Positions 23,566 to 32,610 of a stretch of DNA of 62,932 bases are shown piece after piece; position 1 is the first letter of the stretch; each line of letters opens with the position of its first letter. Made by a program: the position numbers and the translations under genes. The DNA comes from Heyndrickxia shackletonii. Its GTDB lineage: Bacteria; Bacillota; Bacilli; Bacillales; Bacillaceae_C. Location of the stretch: the NCBI RefSeq assembly GCF_001420715.1, contig NZ_LJJC01000006.1, positions 608,652 through 671,583 of the forward strand, read 5' to 3'. Under the pieces are notes generated by a model. The model was not told the DNA's origin, made no database searches, and was given only the letters and a program-made list of their open reading frames with translations.

Positions 23566-24936
23566 ATGGAGTTACCAAAAGAATTTCTTTCTAAAATGAA
23601 AGACTTATTAAAAGATGAATATGATGATTTTTTACGAAGCTATGAGGAACCGAAAATTCAAGGCTTGCGAGTGAACACGTTAAAGGTGTCGATAGAAGAG
23701 TTTTTGAACATAAATCCATTTCAATTAGAGAGGATTCCGTGGGTAAATGGGGGCTTTTTTTATCAAGAGGAGGATCGCCCCGGAAAGCATCCATATCATG
23801 AGGCAGGTTTGTATTATATACAGGAGCCGAGTGCGATGGCTGCCTCCGAAATGGTAGATCCGCAACCAGGAGAGAAAGTACTGGATTTATGTGCGGCACC
23901 CGGAGGTAAATCCACCCATATGGCAGCCAAAATGAAACAGCAGGGGCTTTTGCTGACAAATGAACTGTATCCGGCCCGGGCAAAAATTCTCTCGCAAAAT
24001 GTGGAAAGAATGGGAATCAAAAATGCTGTTGTTACCAATGAGGCTCCATCGAAATTAGCGGAACGATTTCCGAACTTTTTTGATCGGATCTTGGTTGATG
24101 CACCATGCTCAGGAGAAGGGATGTTTCGTAAAGACCCTGGAGCAAGGGAAGAATGGAGCTTAGAGAATGTAGCAGCATGTGCGGAGCGTCAGTCGGAAAT
24201 TCTCCGGTACGCAGCAATGATGCTTCGTCCAGGAGGGAGGCTCGTTTATTCAACCTGCACCTTTTCTCCGGAAGAAAATGAAGGGGTTATTAGCCAATTT
24301 TTAAATCAAGATTCCCGATTTGAAATAGAAGAAATCCATGTGTACGAAGGCTTTGATCATGGAAGGGAAGAATGGGTTTCAAATGGAGCAGAAAATATTG
24401 AGAAGACCATTCGAATTTGGCCGCAGCAAGTGCGTGGCGAGGGTCACTACATCGCCGTTCTGCGAAAAGCGGAGAGCGAAGAACCAACTAAATGGAAATA
24501 TGAGGACGGCTTAAAAGATCAAAAACAGCTCAAGGATTTTTTCCAATTTGCGAAGGAAACTCTGACATACACACCAAAAGGAGAATTTATTATCTTTGGT
24601 GATCAGTTATACTTACTGCCGGACGAAATGCTATCTTTGAAAAATTTAAAGGTAATTCGTCCGGGATGGCATTTAGGCACGATCAAGAAAAATCGCTTCG
24701 AACCATCCCATGCGTTAGCTCTCTCCTTAAAAGGGGATGAAGTGAAAAACAAATGGAATTTGGATAAAAATTCTCCCGAGATTCTCGCTTATTTAAAAGG
24801 GGAATCGATAAAAGCAGAAGGTCCAAAAGGATGGTATTTGGTAGAAGTAGACGGCTATTCAATAGGATGGGGAAAGCTTGCAGACGGAGTATTGAAAAAT
24901 CACTTTCCAAAAGGATTAAGGTGGATGGGGGTATAG
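23566..24936 (+). CDS. rsmF: RsmF-type rRNA (cytosine-5) methyltransferase
   Basis: 456 residues of the NOL1/NOP2/Sun family, which methylates C5 of cytosine in rRNA using SAM. SAM-binding LDLCAAPGGKSTHMAA, then the two cysteines: Cys181 in DAPCSGEGMF (release) and Cys231 in STCTFSPEEN (the covalent nucleophile). The C-terminal part (about 300-456), with GWYLVEVDGYSIGWGKL and NHFPKGLRWMG, is the RsmF/YebU-type PUA-like extension. The exact target position is inferred from the family name only. ATG with TTGAGGTGA upstream. Confidence 0.9.
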   Translation: MELPKEFLSKMKDLLKDEYDDFLRSYEEPKIQGLRVNTLKVSIEEFLNINPFQLERIPWVNGGFFYQEEDRPGKHPYHEAGLYYIQEPSAMAASEMVDPQPGEKVLDLCAAPGGKSTHMAAKMKQQGLLLTNELYPARAKILSQNVERMGIKNAVVTNEAPSKLAERFPNFFDRILVDAPCSGEGMFRKDPGAREEWSLENVAACAERQSEILRYAAMMLRPGGRLVYSTCTFSPEENEGVISQFLNQDSRFEIEEIHVYEGFDHGREEWVSNGAENIEKTIRIWPQQVRGEGHYIAVLRKAESEEPTKWKYEDGLKDQKQLKDFFQFAKETLTYTPKGEFIIFGDQLYLLPDEMLSLKNLKVIRPGWHLGTIKKNRFEPSHALALSLKGDEVKNKWNLDKNSPEILAYLKGESIKAEGPKGWYLVEVDGYSIGWGKLADGVLKNHFPKGLRWMGV

Positions 24937-25005
24937 TGATAATCCCCAAATACGACTGTAACGATAGTTTTATAATGAAGATAGAAGCCAAAAGGGGTAT
25001 CGATC

Positions 25006-26154
25006 GTGAAGGTATTAATAGCAATAGATTCGTTTAAAGGCAGTATTTCCTCCATTGAAGGCGGGAAAGCGATTGCGGAAGGGATTTTACCAGTGTTTCC
25101 GGATGCGGATATTGTCACAATTCCACTTGCGGATGGAGGCGAAGGAACCGTAGATGCACTAATCCATGCAACAAACGGAATCTTTATCGATTTGCCTGTA
25201 ACCGGACCGCTAAATGAAAAAATACAATCTAGATACGGTATTATGGGCGATGGAAAAACTGCAGTGATTGAAGTTGCTGCGGCATGCGGTTTGACTCTTG
25301 TTCCTTTGGCAAAAAGAAACCCGCTATTGACCACTTCCTATGGAGTCGGGGAGCTCATTTTGGATGCCATTCATAAGGGGTGTCGCCAATTTATTATCGG
25401 CCTTGGCGGCAGTGCTACAAATGATGCAGGTATTGGAATGCTTCAAGCGTTAGGATTTCATTTTCTAAACAATCGAAATCAATCAGTAGGAAGTAATGGA
25501 CAATCATTAAAAGCTATTGAAAAAATTAAGATGGATGATGTTCACCCGGATCTGAAAAATTGCGAATTTTATATTGCCTGTGATGTGAATAATCCTTTAT
25601 ATGGGCCTAACGGTGCCGCATATATTTTTGGCCCTCAAAAAGGTGCTGATCAGAAGATAGTTCAGGAACTCGACGAAGGTCTTCGGCATTTTAGTAAGGT
25701 GCTTAAGAAACAATTAGATGTGGATATTCATCATTTTCCAGGAGCTGGAGCAGCTGGCGGACTTGGAGGGGCATTTGTTGGATTTTTAGATGGTAAGCTT
25801 CAATCAGGAACCCGGCTCATTCTGGATGTGCTTCAGATAGAGAAATATTTGAAAGCAGCAGACTTTGTCATTACCGGTGAAGGTAGATTAGATGGTCAAA
25901 CGGCTATGGGGAAGGCTCCGTCTGGAATTGCCCAATTAGCAGGCAAGTATCATGTTCCAGTTATTGCATTGGCTGGAGGTGTCACTGCTGATTCCTCTGC
26001 TTTAAACGATCTCGGTATAACATCGTATTTTTCGATTATGAATGAGCCGATGGCACTCGAACAAGCCATGAATACAAACAAGACTTATGAAAATTTAAAA
26101 TGTATCTCTAATCAATTATTTCGATTGATCAAAACAGTTCGTTTAGACAGTTGA
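25006..26154 (+). CDS. glxK: Glycerate kinase (type 1)
   Basis: 382 residues, typical for the GarK/GlxK family that phosphorylates D-glycerate (to 2- or 3-phosphoglycerate). Signatures: IAIDSFKGSISS at the N-terminus, IPLADGGEGTVDAL, GLGGSATNDAGIGML, PGAGAAGGLGG and TGEGRLDGQT. The start is GTG at 25006 with AAAAGGGG upstream. It lies 69 bases after rsmF in the same direction and may share its transcript. No glyoxylate or tartronate genes are adjacent. Confidence 0.93.
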   Translation: MKVLIAIDSFKGSISSIEGGKAIAEGILPVFPDADIVTIPLADGGEGTVDALIHATNGIFIDLPVTGPLNEKIQSRYGIMGDGKTAVIEVAAACGLTLVPLAKRNPLLTTSYGVGELILDAIHKGCRQFIIGLGGSATNDAGIGMLQALGFHFLNNRNQSVGSNGQSLKAIEKIKMDDVHPDLKNCEFYIACDVNNPLYGPNGAAYIFGPQKGADQKIVQELDEGLRHFSKVLKKQLDVDIHHFPGAGAAGGLGGAFVGFLDGKLQSGTRLILDVLQIEKYLKAADFVITGEGRLDGQTAMGKAPSGIAQLAGKYHVPVIALAGGVTADSSALNDLGITSYFSIMNEPMALEQAMNTNKTYENLKCISNQLFRLIKTVRLDS

Positions 26155-26188
26155 CGGAAGCAATTTTTTTATGATAATAAATAAATGA

Positions 26189-26215
26189 TTAGCACTCGTA
26201 AAGTGAGAGTGCTAA
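26189..26215. promoter_or_regulatory. CIRCE element (HrcA operator) upstream of htpG
   Basis: TTAGCACTC - nine bases - GAGTGCTAA, an exact match to the CIRCE consensus half-sites and spacing. It lies 43 bases upstream of the htpG start, so htpG should belong to the HrcA heat-shock regulon here. Confidence 0.95.
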
Positions 26216-26257
26216 AATGATGAATAGAAACTATTTATATGGAAGGGAGATATCATA

Positions 26258-28135
26258 ATGGCAAAGAAAGAGTTCAAAGCTGAATCGAAAAGACTGCTTG
26301 AAATGATGATTAACTCTATCTATTCTCAGAAGGAGATTTTTTTACGAGAGTTAATTTCCAATTCTAGTGATGCGATTGATAAAATCTACTACAAAAAGTT
26401 AACCGATGATACGTTAACCTTTAATAAAGATGATTATTATATAAAAATTGAAGCGGATAAGGATAACCGCTTATTGAAGATTTCCGATACTGGAATCGGG
26501 ATGACGAAGGAAGAACTTGAGAACCATCTTGGGACAATTGCAAAAAGCGGTTCCCTTGCGTTTAAAAATGAAAATGAATTAAAGGACGGACATGATATCA
26601 TTGGTCAGTTCGGTGTTGGTTTCTATTCCGCCTTCATGGTTGCGGACGTTGTGACGGTTATCAGCAAGGCATTAGGCAGTGAGGAAGCATACAAGTGGGA
26701 ATCTACCGGTGCTGATGGTTACAGTATCGAGCCATGCGAAAAAGACTCTGTAGGTACAGAGATAATTTTAAAAATCAAAGAAAACACTGAAGATGAATCT
26801 TATGATGAATATTTAGAAGAGTACCGTTTAAAATCGATTATTAAAAAGTATTCTGATTTCATCCGCTACCCAATTAAAATGGAGGTCACAGGAAGAAGAC
26901 CAAAAGAGGGAAGCGAAAACGAGTTTGAGGATTACAAAGAGGAACAAGTCATTAATAGTATGGTTCCGATTTGGAGAAAAAATAAAAGTGAGTTAACAGA
27001 CGAAGATTACGAGAATTTTTATCAAGAAAAGCGTTACGGCTTTGATAAACCGCTAAAACATATCCATATCAGTGTGGATGGTACGGTGAGATATAATGCG
27101 ATTCTTTACATTCCGGAGAATATTCCATTTGATTACTATTCAAAAGAATTTGAAAAGGGACTAGAGCTTTATTCCAGCGGCGTTTTAATCATGGAAAAAT
27201 GCGCTGATTTGCTTCCTGACTATTTCAGCTTTGTTAAAGGGATGGTCGATTCGGAAGACTTATCGCTGAACATCTCAAGGGAAATTCTGCAACAGGATAA
27301 ACAATTGAAGTTTATTGCCAAAAACATTAAGAGCAAAATTAAACGTGAATTAGAAGGCATGCTTAAAAATGATCGTGAGAAATATGAAAAGTTCTATGAC
27401 TCCTTTGGCAGACAGTTAAAGTTCGGTGTATACAGTGACTTTGGACAAGATAAAGATGTGCTCCAGGATTTATTGATGTTCTATTCATCGAAGGAAAAGA
27501 AATTAGTGACATTGGACGAATATGTATCCAGAATGCCGGAAGAGCAAAAATATATTTACTATGCCACTGGTGAAACTAATGAACGGATTGAGAAACTGCC
27601 ACAAACAGAACTTGTAGCAGATAAAGGATATGAAATTCTGTATTTCACGGATGATATTGATGAGTTCGCCATTAAAATGCTGATGAACTACAAAGAGAAG
27701 GAATTTAAATCCGTATCAAGCGGTGATCTTGGAATTGAGGAAGATAACAAAGAAACTACAGAGTCCGAACAAAAGGAAAACAAAGATCTGTTTGACTTCA
27801 TGAAAGAGGTCCTAGCAGATAAGGTGAAGGATGTAAAAGTTTCTAAGCGTTTAAGAACGCATCCGGTATGTCTAACAGCTGAAGGCGACTTATCTATTGA
27901 AATGGAAAAAGTTCTTAATGCAATGCCGAACAACCAAAATATTAAGGCGGAAAAAGTATTGGAAATTAACGTAAATCACGAAGTATTCCAATCTTTGAAA
28001 AATGCATTTGAAAACGATAAGGATAAGCTAAAATTATATACGAACTTACTATACAACCAAGCACTGTTAATTGAAGGCTTACCAATTGGTGACCCGGTTG
28101 AATTTACGAATGATATTTGTAAAGTGATGGTATGA
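26258..28135 (+). CDS. htpG: Molecular chaperone HtpG (bacterial Hsp90)
   Basis: ATP-dependent chaperone dimer that remodels late folding intermediates. 625 residues, full length. The GHKL ATPase N-domain shows the motifs [25 protein letters not shown] and [15 protein letters not shown]; the middle domain has the catalytic-loop region [12 protein letters not shown]; the C-terminal dimerisation domain is complete. GGAAGGGAG precedes the ATG. Monocistronic, with the CIRCE operator upstream and a strong terminator downstream. Confidence 0.97.
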   Translation: MAKKEFKAESKRLLEMMINSIYSQKEIFLRELISNSSDAIDKIYYKKLTDDTLTFNKDDYYIKIEADKDNRLLKISDTGIGMTKEELENHLGTIAKSGSLAFKNENELKDGHDIIGQFGVGFYSAFMVADVVTVISKALGSEEAYKWESTGADGYSIEPCEKDSVGTEIILKIKENTEDESYDEYLEEYRLKSIIKKYSDFIRYPIKMEVTGRRPKEGSENEFEDYKEEQVINSMVPIWRKNKSELTDEDYENFYQEKRYGFDKPLKHIHISVDGTVRYNAILYIPENIPFDYYSKEFEKGLELYSSGVLIMEKCADLLPDYFSFVKGMVDSEDLSLNISREILQQDKQLKFIAKNIKSKIKRELEGMLKNDREKYEKFYDSFGRQLKFGVYSDFGQDKDVLQDLLMFYSSKEKKLVTLDEYVSRMPEEQKYIYYATGETNERIEKLPQTELVADKGYEILYFTDDIDEFAIKMLMNYKEKEFKSVSSGDLGIEEDNKETTESEQKENKDLFDFMKEVLADKVKDVKVSKRLRTHPVCLTAEGDLSIEMEKVLNAMPNNQNIKAEKVLEINVNHEVFQSLKNAFENDKDKLKLYTNLLYNQALLIEGLPIGDPVEFTNDICKVMV

Positions 28136-28142
28136 TAATTGT

Positions 28143-28172
28143 AAGACACTCGATTTTTCGAGTGTCTTTTTA
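28143..28172 (+). terminator. Terminator after htpG
   Basis: AAGACACTCGA (28143-28153) pairs with TCGAGTGTCTT (28158-28168), then a T run. Confidence 0.92.
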
Positions 28173-28311
28173 TCTAAGCTATAACAGTGAATATTGCGAT
28201 TTCAGGCATTGTTGTATACATATGATGTGGTTTTATTCGGAACTGTAAGCATTAGGCGGCATGTACATCCATAATATTATTTTATAAAGGGATTAACTAA
28301 AGGAGCTTCCA

Positions 28312-28920
28312 ATGAACGAAAAGTATTTTGATGCACTATTAAATATTAAAACAAGAGAAGAACAAAAAGGCTTTCTGAAGTCTATACATTATCATCGCTA
28401 TGAGCCGACACCTTATCATGCACTAGAGACTCTATTTGACGAATATGAGCTAACAAGCAAGGATAGGATAGTTGATTTTGGCTGTGGAAAAGGGAGACTA
28501 AACTTTTACATACATCACTTCTTCCATGCAACGGCGGTAGGGATAGAAATGAATGAACAATTTTTCCGGGATGCAATGGCAAATCGGGAAAATTATTTGA
28601 AAAAGAATCATCATGGGGCAGATAAGATTTATTTTCATTGCTGTATAGCGGAGGATTATGAGATAGATCCGAAAGATAATCGTTTTTACTTTTTTAACCC
28701 ATTCTCCGTGCAAATATTTATGAAAGTAGTTAACCATATCCTGCAATCTGTTGAAAAAGTGAAGCGGGATGTTGAATTGATTTTATATTATCCAGCAAAT
28801 GAATATATGTATTTTTTAGAAAATCAAACTGCTTTTGTGTTGAAGCAGGAGGTTCCATTACGTGATTTAATCGAACATAATCCTAATGAGAGGTTTTTAA
28901 TCTATCGATTAGACTGGTGA
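28312..28920 (+). CDS. SAM-dependent methyltransferase (class I), substrate unknown
   Basis: 202 residues with a Rossmann methyltransferase core: the SAM-binding loop VDFGCGKGRLNFYIHHFF (about 53-70), acidic motif VGIEMNEQFF, and FYFFNPFS (about 126-133) where the catalytic region of small-molecule or protein methyltransferases lies. The sequence around YHRYEPTPYHALETLFDEY is shared with a group of uncharacterised Bacillus methyltransferases. Start ATG with AAGGAG upstream. It stands between htpG and the threonine aldolase gene, with no functional clue from either. Confidence 0.8.
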   Translation: MNEKYFDALLNIKTREEQKGFLKSIHYHRYEPTPYHALETLFDEYELTSKDRIVDFGCGKGRLNFYIHHFFHATAVGIEMNEQFFRDAMANRENYLKKNHHGADKIYFHCCIAEDYEIDPKDNRFYFFNPFSVQIFMKVVNHILQSVEKVKRDVELILYYPANEYMYFLENQTAFVLKQEVPLRDLIEHNPNERFLIYRLDW

Positions 28921-28932
28921 CATGGAATGCTT

Positions 28933-28952
28933 TATTATCTATATATAGATAA
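28933..28952. other. 20-bp AT-rich perfect palindrome
   Basis: ATTATCTATATATAGATAAT is its own reverse complement and is followed by ATTTTG. It may be a weak terminator of the methyltransferase gene or an operator for the aldolase gene. Confidence 0.45.
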
Positions 28953-28975
28953 TATTTTGAATAGGAGTCTAAGTG

Positions 28976-30067
28976 ATGAGCAAACAAAATCCTTTATTGG
29001 AAGCTTTTAAACAAACAAACTATCAGGTTGCAGGCAATGGAAAAAGAAATGTGCAAGTTTTGAAAGATGCGTTTGCTGAAGTAGATGGTGAATTTGAAAG
29101 TGATATGTATGGAAAAGGGAAAGTAATAGAAGAATTTCAAACGAAAATTGCAGAATTTTTAGGAAAAGAAACGGCAGTGTTTTTTCCAAGTGGTACAATG
29201 GCACAGCAAATTGCTTTAAGAATTTGGTGTGATGAAAAGGGATTGAAAAAGGTGGCGTATCACCCGCTTTGCCATTTGGAAATACATGAGGAGGACGGTC
29301 TAAAAGAATTACATCATATTGAACCTGTTTTGCTTGCGGATAAAAATAGAGTAATAGAGTTGAAAGATGTAGTAGATTTAGATCAGGAGATTGCTTGTTT
29401 ATTGCTTGAGCTGCCGCAACGGGAAATTGGCGGGGTATTACCGGATTATGATACGCTCGTGTCGATTTCTTCCTATTGCCGTGAAAAAGGGATTAAGCTC
29501 GATTTGGATGGCGCTCGACTTTTTGAAATTCTTCCCTATTATCAAAAGACTGCTGCTGAGGTTTGTGCGCTTTTTGATAGTGTATATGTTTCCTTTTATA
29601 AAGGGATTGGTGGAATCGCTGGAGCTATTTTGGTCGGTGACAAAGATTTTATCGAGAAATCAAAGGTTTGGAAACGTCGCCACGGCGGGGATCTCATAAG
29701 TTTATATCCTTATATTGTAAGTTCGGATTATTATTTTGATCGGAGGATTCCGAAAATGGAGCAATATTATGAGGAGGCAAAGGAGCTTGCTGCGTTTTAT
29801 AATCAGTGTGATTCCGTTCAGACGAAGCCATTAGTGCCGGTTTCGAATATGTTCCACGTTCATTTTGATGTTGCTAAAGGAGCTCTTGAGCCTATTTTAA
29901 TAGAGATATATAAGGAAACCTCTGTAGGTCTAACAGGCTATTTGCAAGAGACTGATGAAAATTCCTGTAGTTATGAGGTAAGTATCGGGGATCAGTATGA
30001 AAAGGTTCCGAAAGAAAAATTAGCGAAAGTGTTTGAATTGTTAAGAGAAAAAGTGAGTAAGAAGTAA
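28976..30067 (+). CDS. ltaE: Low-specificity threonine aldolase / beta-eliminating lyase family
   Basis: 363-residue PLP enzyme of fold type I. The internal aldimine lysine is Lys209 in VYVSFYKGIGGIAG; the PLP-phosphate region FFPSGTMAQQIALR and the aspartate in LDLDGARLFE also fit. Family members split L-threonine or allo-threonine into glycine and acetaldehyde; some act on other beta-hydroxy amino acids, so the substrate is inferred. ATG at 28976 is preferred to the GTG one codon before, because AGGAG is then 8 bases upstream. A perfect 20-bp palindrome (28933-28952) lies in the short gap before it. Confidence 0.88.
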   Translation: MSKQNPLLEAFKQTNYQVAGNGKRNVQVLKDAFAEVDGEFESDMYGKGKVIEEFQTKIAEFLGKETAVFFPSGTMAQQIALRIWCDEKGLKKVAYHPLCHLEIHEEDGLKELHHIEPVLLADKNRVIELKDVVDLDQEIACLLLELPQREIGGVLPDYDTLVSISSYCREKGIKLDLDGARLFEILPYYQKTAAEVCALFDSVYVSFYKGIGGIAGAILVGDKDFIEKSKVWKRRHGGDLISLYPYIVSSDYYFDRRIPKMEQYYEEAKELAAFYNQCDSVQTKPLVPVSNMFHVHFDVAKGALEPILIEIYKETSVGLTGYLQETDENSCSYEVSIGDQYEKVPKEKLAKVFELLREKVSKK

Positions 30068-30074
30068 TCGTTTA

Positions 30075-30112
30075 AAAGGAACCCCTCTCTAATTAGAATA
30101 GGGGTTCTTTTT
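30075..30112 (+). terminator. Terminator after ltaE
   Basis: AAAGGAACCCCT (30075-30086) pairs with AGGGGTTCTTT (30100-30110), then T run. Confidence 0.88.
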
Positions 30113-30356
30113 ATTGACGATGGATAAGTACCAAAAAAGACTGTAGGAAGAAGGAAGCGGTCATCAAAAAGAAGAATAGGTGCCCAAAAATCCATTCAAT
30201 GGAGTGAACTGGTAATTAAAGGGGCTGATTTGCCCCACGTAAACTACTGTCCAAGCAATTGTTTCCCTATAATGATCTAGATTACTACTGCTTTAATAGT
30301 GTTTAATAAAGAATCTCTCTCCTTCCTATCTGCTCTCATTTTCTATCAAAAAATCT

Positions 30357-31514
30357 CTAAAACCCATCAAACAAGCTTGGTTCTTTCTGAAGCAATATAC
30401 TTTGCAGAGCTTCCATCTCGCTTTTACTTCCTTTGATTGCTCCTGCATCGGATAATTGCTGTGCGGTTTTAAACCCAAGCAGCAGTGCGGTAAAATGATT
30501 AATGGTAAAGGAAAGCCCTGTGTTTTGTCTTAATTCTGGTGAAAAGGATAGCCCCATGTCTTTGTTCAATGTATATGTTCCTGTGTTCCAAGGAGCATGT
30601 TCATCCACGATTTGAAAGGTAACAGAGCTTTGATCCGACCATTGGAAAGGGTAAATTTCACAAAATTCTTTTACATCCACGATTCTAGCCATCCCAAATG
30701 TTTTTCGTTCCGTTTTTATATCAGGATTAAAAAGGGTAAAAGGGAGCGGATCAGACACATACGTATACATTTCTACTTTGTTTACCATCGAGTCGTGCTG
30801 GCAAATGAAGTTCCATAGTCCGATTCGAGCTTCATGATTTAACGGTACAAACTCTCTGATTTCCATTTCTTTCTTTGAAATGTCATAAAGCATATAACCT
30901 AGCGGGGTATGATGTTGATCATAATAAATGGCAACTTGCGATTTTTGAATGACATTTTCCTTCCACCAAATACGGTCCCTCGTCATCATTCCAATAAATT
31001 TATCAGCAAATTGAGGATAAATAGTTTTTAAATCTTCTATGTTGGAGTCCCTTGAAAATCTTTTAATATATCCGTTTTGTTGCGGCTGTCGGATAAGATC
31101 TGCTTTTGTCAAAGATAGAGTAAGGAACTCGGAGAAAACCTCCCAGCCAAATTTACGGTAAAAAGGGATGGAAAAGGGATGTAGAAAGGAGACGGTTTGC
31201 CCGTTTCTCCTCATTTCAGATAAGGAGTGTATTAGCAGCTCTCGGACATAACCTTTCCGGCGGTACTCCGGGTAGGTTGCCACACTTGAAATTCCTCCCA
31301 TTTTAACTTGTTGTTGTTCCAGCCAAATATGAAAAGGGCGGATATGAAGCTTTGCCGCTAACTGGTCCCCATCGAAAATGCCATATAAATCCTGGTCTTC
31401 ATATGATTTTATTTTCTTTTCTAATTCTCGCTCAGAATAGTCATATTGAAAGGCGTAGGAAGATAAACGTAAGGCATCCTTGTATTGTTTTTTGTGGATT
31501 TTGGTGATTTTCAG
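30357..31514 (-). CDS. GNAT acetyltransferase, Eis-like, with probable CTG start
   Basis: The obvious ATG (31301) would begin inside the acetyltransferase fold at MGGISSVATYPEYRRKG. The frame stays open upstream for 71 more codons that encode the missing N-terminal strand-helix unit (KITKIHKKQYKDALRLSSYA, EDQDLYGIFDGDQLAAKLHI). The only fitting initiator there is CTG at 31512-31514, with GGGGGG 7-12 bases upstream. The 385-residue product then has the layout of Eis/YkfA-like proteins: two GNAT-type domains (CoA-binding RRKGYVRELL) and a C-terminal SCP2-like domain ending near the C-terminus. Such proteins N-acetylate varied amines, often aminoglycosides; substrate unknown. Confidence 0.82.
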   Translation of the reverse strand: MKITKIHKKQYKDALRLSSYAFQYDYSERELEKKIKSYEDQDLYGIFDGDQLAAKLHIRPFHIWLEQQQVKMGGISSVATYPEYRRKGYVRELLIHSLSEMRRNGQTVSFLHPFSIPFYRKFGWEVFSEFLTLSLTKADLIRQPQQNGYIKRFSRDSNIEDLKTIYPQFADKFIGMMTRDRIWWKENVIQKSQVAIYYDQHHTPLGYMLYDISKKEMEIREFVPLNHEARIGLWNFICQHDSMVNKVEMYTYVSDPLPFTLFNPDIKTERKTFGMARIVDVKEFCEIYPFQWSDQSSVTFQIVDEHAPWNTGTYTLNKDMGLSFSPELRQNTGLSFTINHFTALLLGFKTAQQLSDAGAIKGSKSEMEALQSILLQKEPSLFDGF

Positions 31515-31620
31515 AAGAATCGCCCCCCATAGTAATGTATAATTTGCATTATATAGAAAATTTAATTAATAAAAAAGAGACTTTTTACATTTTCATTTTT
31601 TCACTGACAGGGGTGACGTA

Positions 31621-32595
31621 ATGCTTGTTATAAATCAAAAACAAGTAGAAGATATTTTAACAATGAAAGCATGTATTCAGGTGATGGAGGATGTATTAAA
31701 GGAATTGGCAGCGGGAGAGGCGATTCAACACCTAAGGTCGGTTGTGCCGATAGAAAAGAATAATTTAATGGGTCTTATGCCAGGATATTTGCGGAAAGAG
31801 GAAGTAATTGGTGCTAAGGTAATTACGATTTATCCTGAGAATCATCAACATGGCCAACCGTCACATCAAGGGGTTGTTCTACTCAATGATGCGAAGGATG
31901 GGAGTTTAAAAGCAGTCATGGATGGAACGAAAATTACAGCAATCCGCACTGCGGCTGTTAGCGCCGTTGCGACTAAAGCTTTATCAAAAAAGGATGCTGA
32001 GGTTCTTAGTTTATTAGGGTCAGGGGAACAGGCGAGAACTCATTTAGAGGCAATTCTTTTAGTTCGACCTATTAAACTGGTGAACATATGGAGCAGAAAC
32101 ATGGAAAAGGCAAAAGAATGGAAGGCAGAGATGGAGCAAAAATATCCGGTATCTATTCATGTATTTGAAACAGTTAAAGGTGCTGTTCGAGAGGCAGATA
32201 TTATCTGTACTTTGACTGCATCCACGGAACCAATTTTATGTGGGGAATGGGTAAAGGAAGGTGCACATATAAACGCCGTTGGCGCTTGCAAAGCAGCAGA
32301 TCGGGAACTAGATTCAGAACTTGTGAGAAAGTCGTTATTTTATGTAGATAGAGTGGAATCGGCTTTGAATGAGTCAGGAGATTACCTTTTCCCTTTAAAA
32401 AAAGGGGTGATTGATTCCAATCATATTGTAGGGGAGATTGGGGAGGTATTGACCAAAAAAGTACATGGGCGGCAATCCAATTCGGAGATTACTATTTTTG
32501 AATCTCTTGGATTGGCGATAGAGGATCTAGCTGCTGCAAATTTTATCTATCATGAGGGAGTCAAATCAAAGAAAGGGACATTCATTTCAATGTGA
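31621..32595 (+). CDS. Ornithine cyclodeaminase / mu-crystallin family protein
   Basis: 324 residues with the family fold: N-terminal substrate-binding region (GAKVITIYPENH, GSLKAVMDGTKITAIRTAA) and a Rossmann domain beginning LSLLGSGEQARTHLEA (about 135-150). Members are ornithine cyclodeaminase, alanine dehydrogenase (archaeal type) and ketimine reductases, so the reaction, NAD(P)-linked imine/amino-acid chemistry, is not fixed by sequence. It opens a co-directional group with a CocE-type hydrolase 15 bases downstream, acyl-CoA dehydrogenase and thiolase, suggesting catabolism of an amino-acid- or amide-derived compound. Confidence 0.85.
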   Translation: MLVINQKQVEDILTMKACIQVMEDVLKELAAGEAIQHLRSVVPIEKNNLMGLMPGYLRKEEVIGAKVITIYPENHQHGQPSHQGVVLLNDAKDGSLKAVMDGTKITAIRTAAVSAVATKALSKKDAEVLSLLGSGEQARTHLEAILLVRPIKLVNIWSRNMEKAKEWKAEMEQKYPVSIHVFETVKGAVREADIICTLTASTEPILCGEWVKEGAHINAVGACKAADRELDSELVRKSLFYVDRVESALNESGDYLFPLKKGVIDSNHIVGEIGEVLTKKVHGRQSNSEITIFESLGLAIEDLAAANFIYHEGVKSKKGTFISM

Positions 32596-32610
32596 AAGGA
32601 GGAGTAACAT

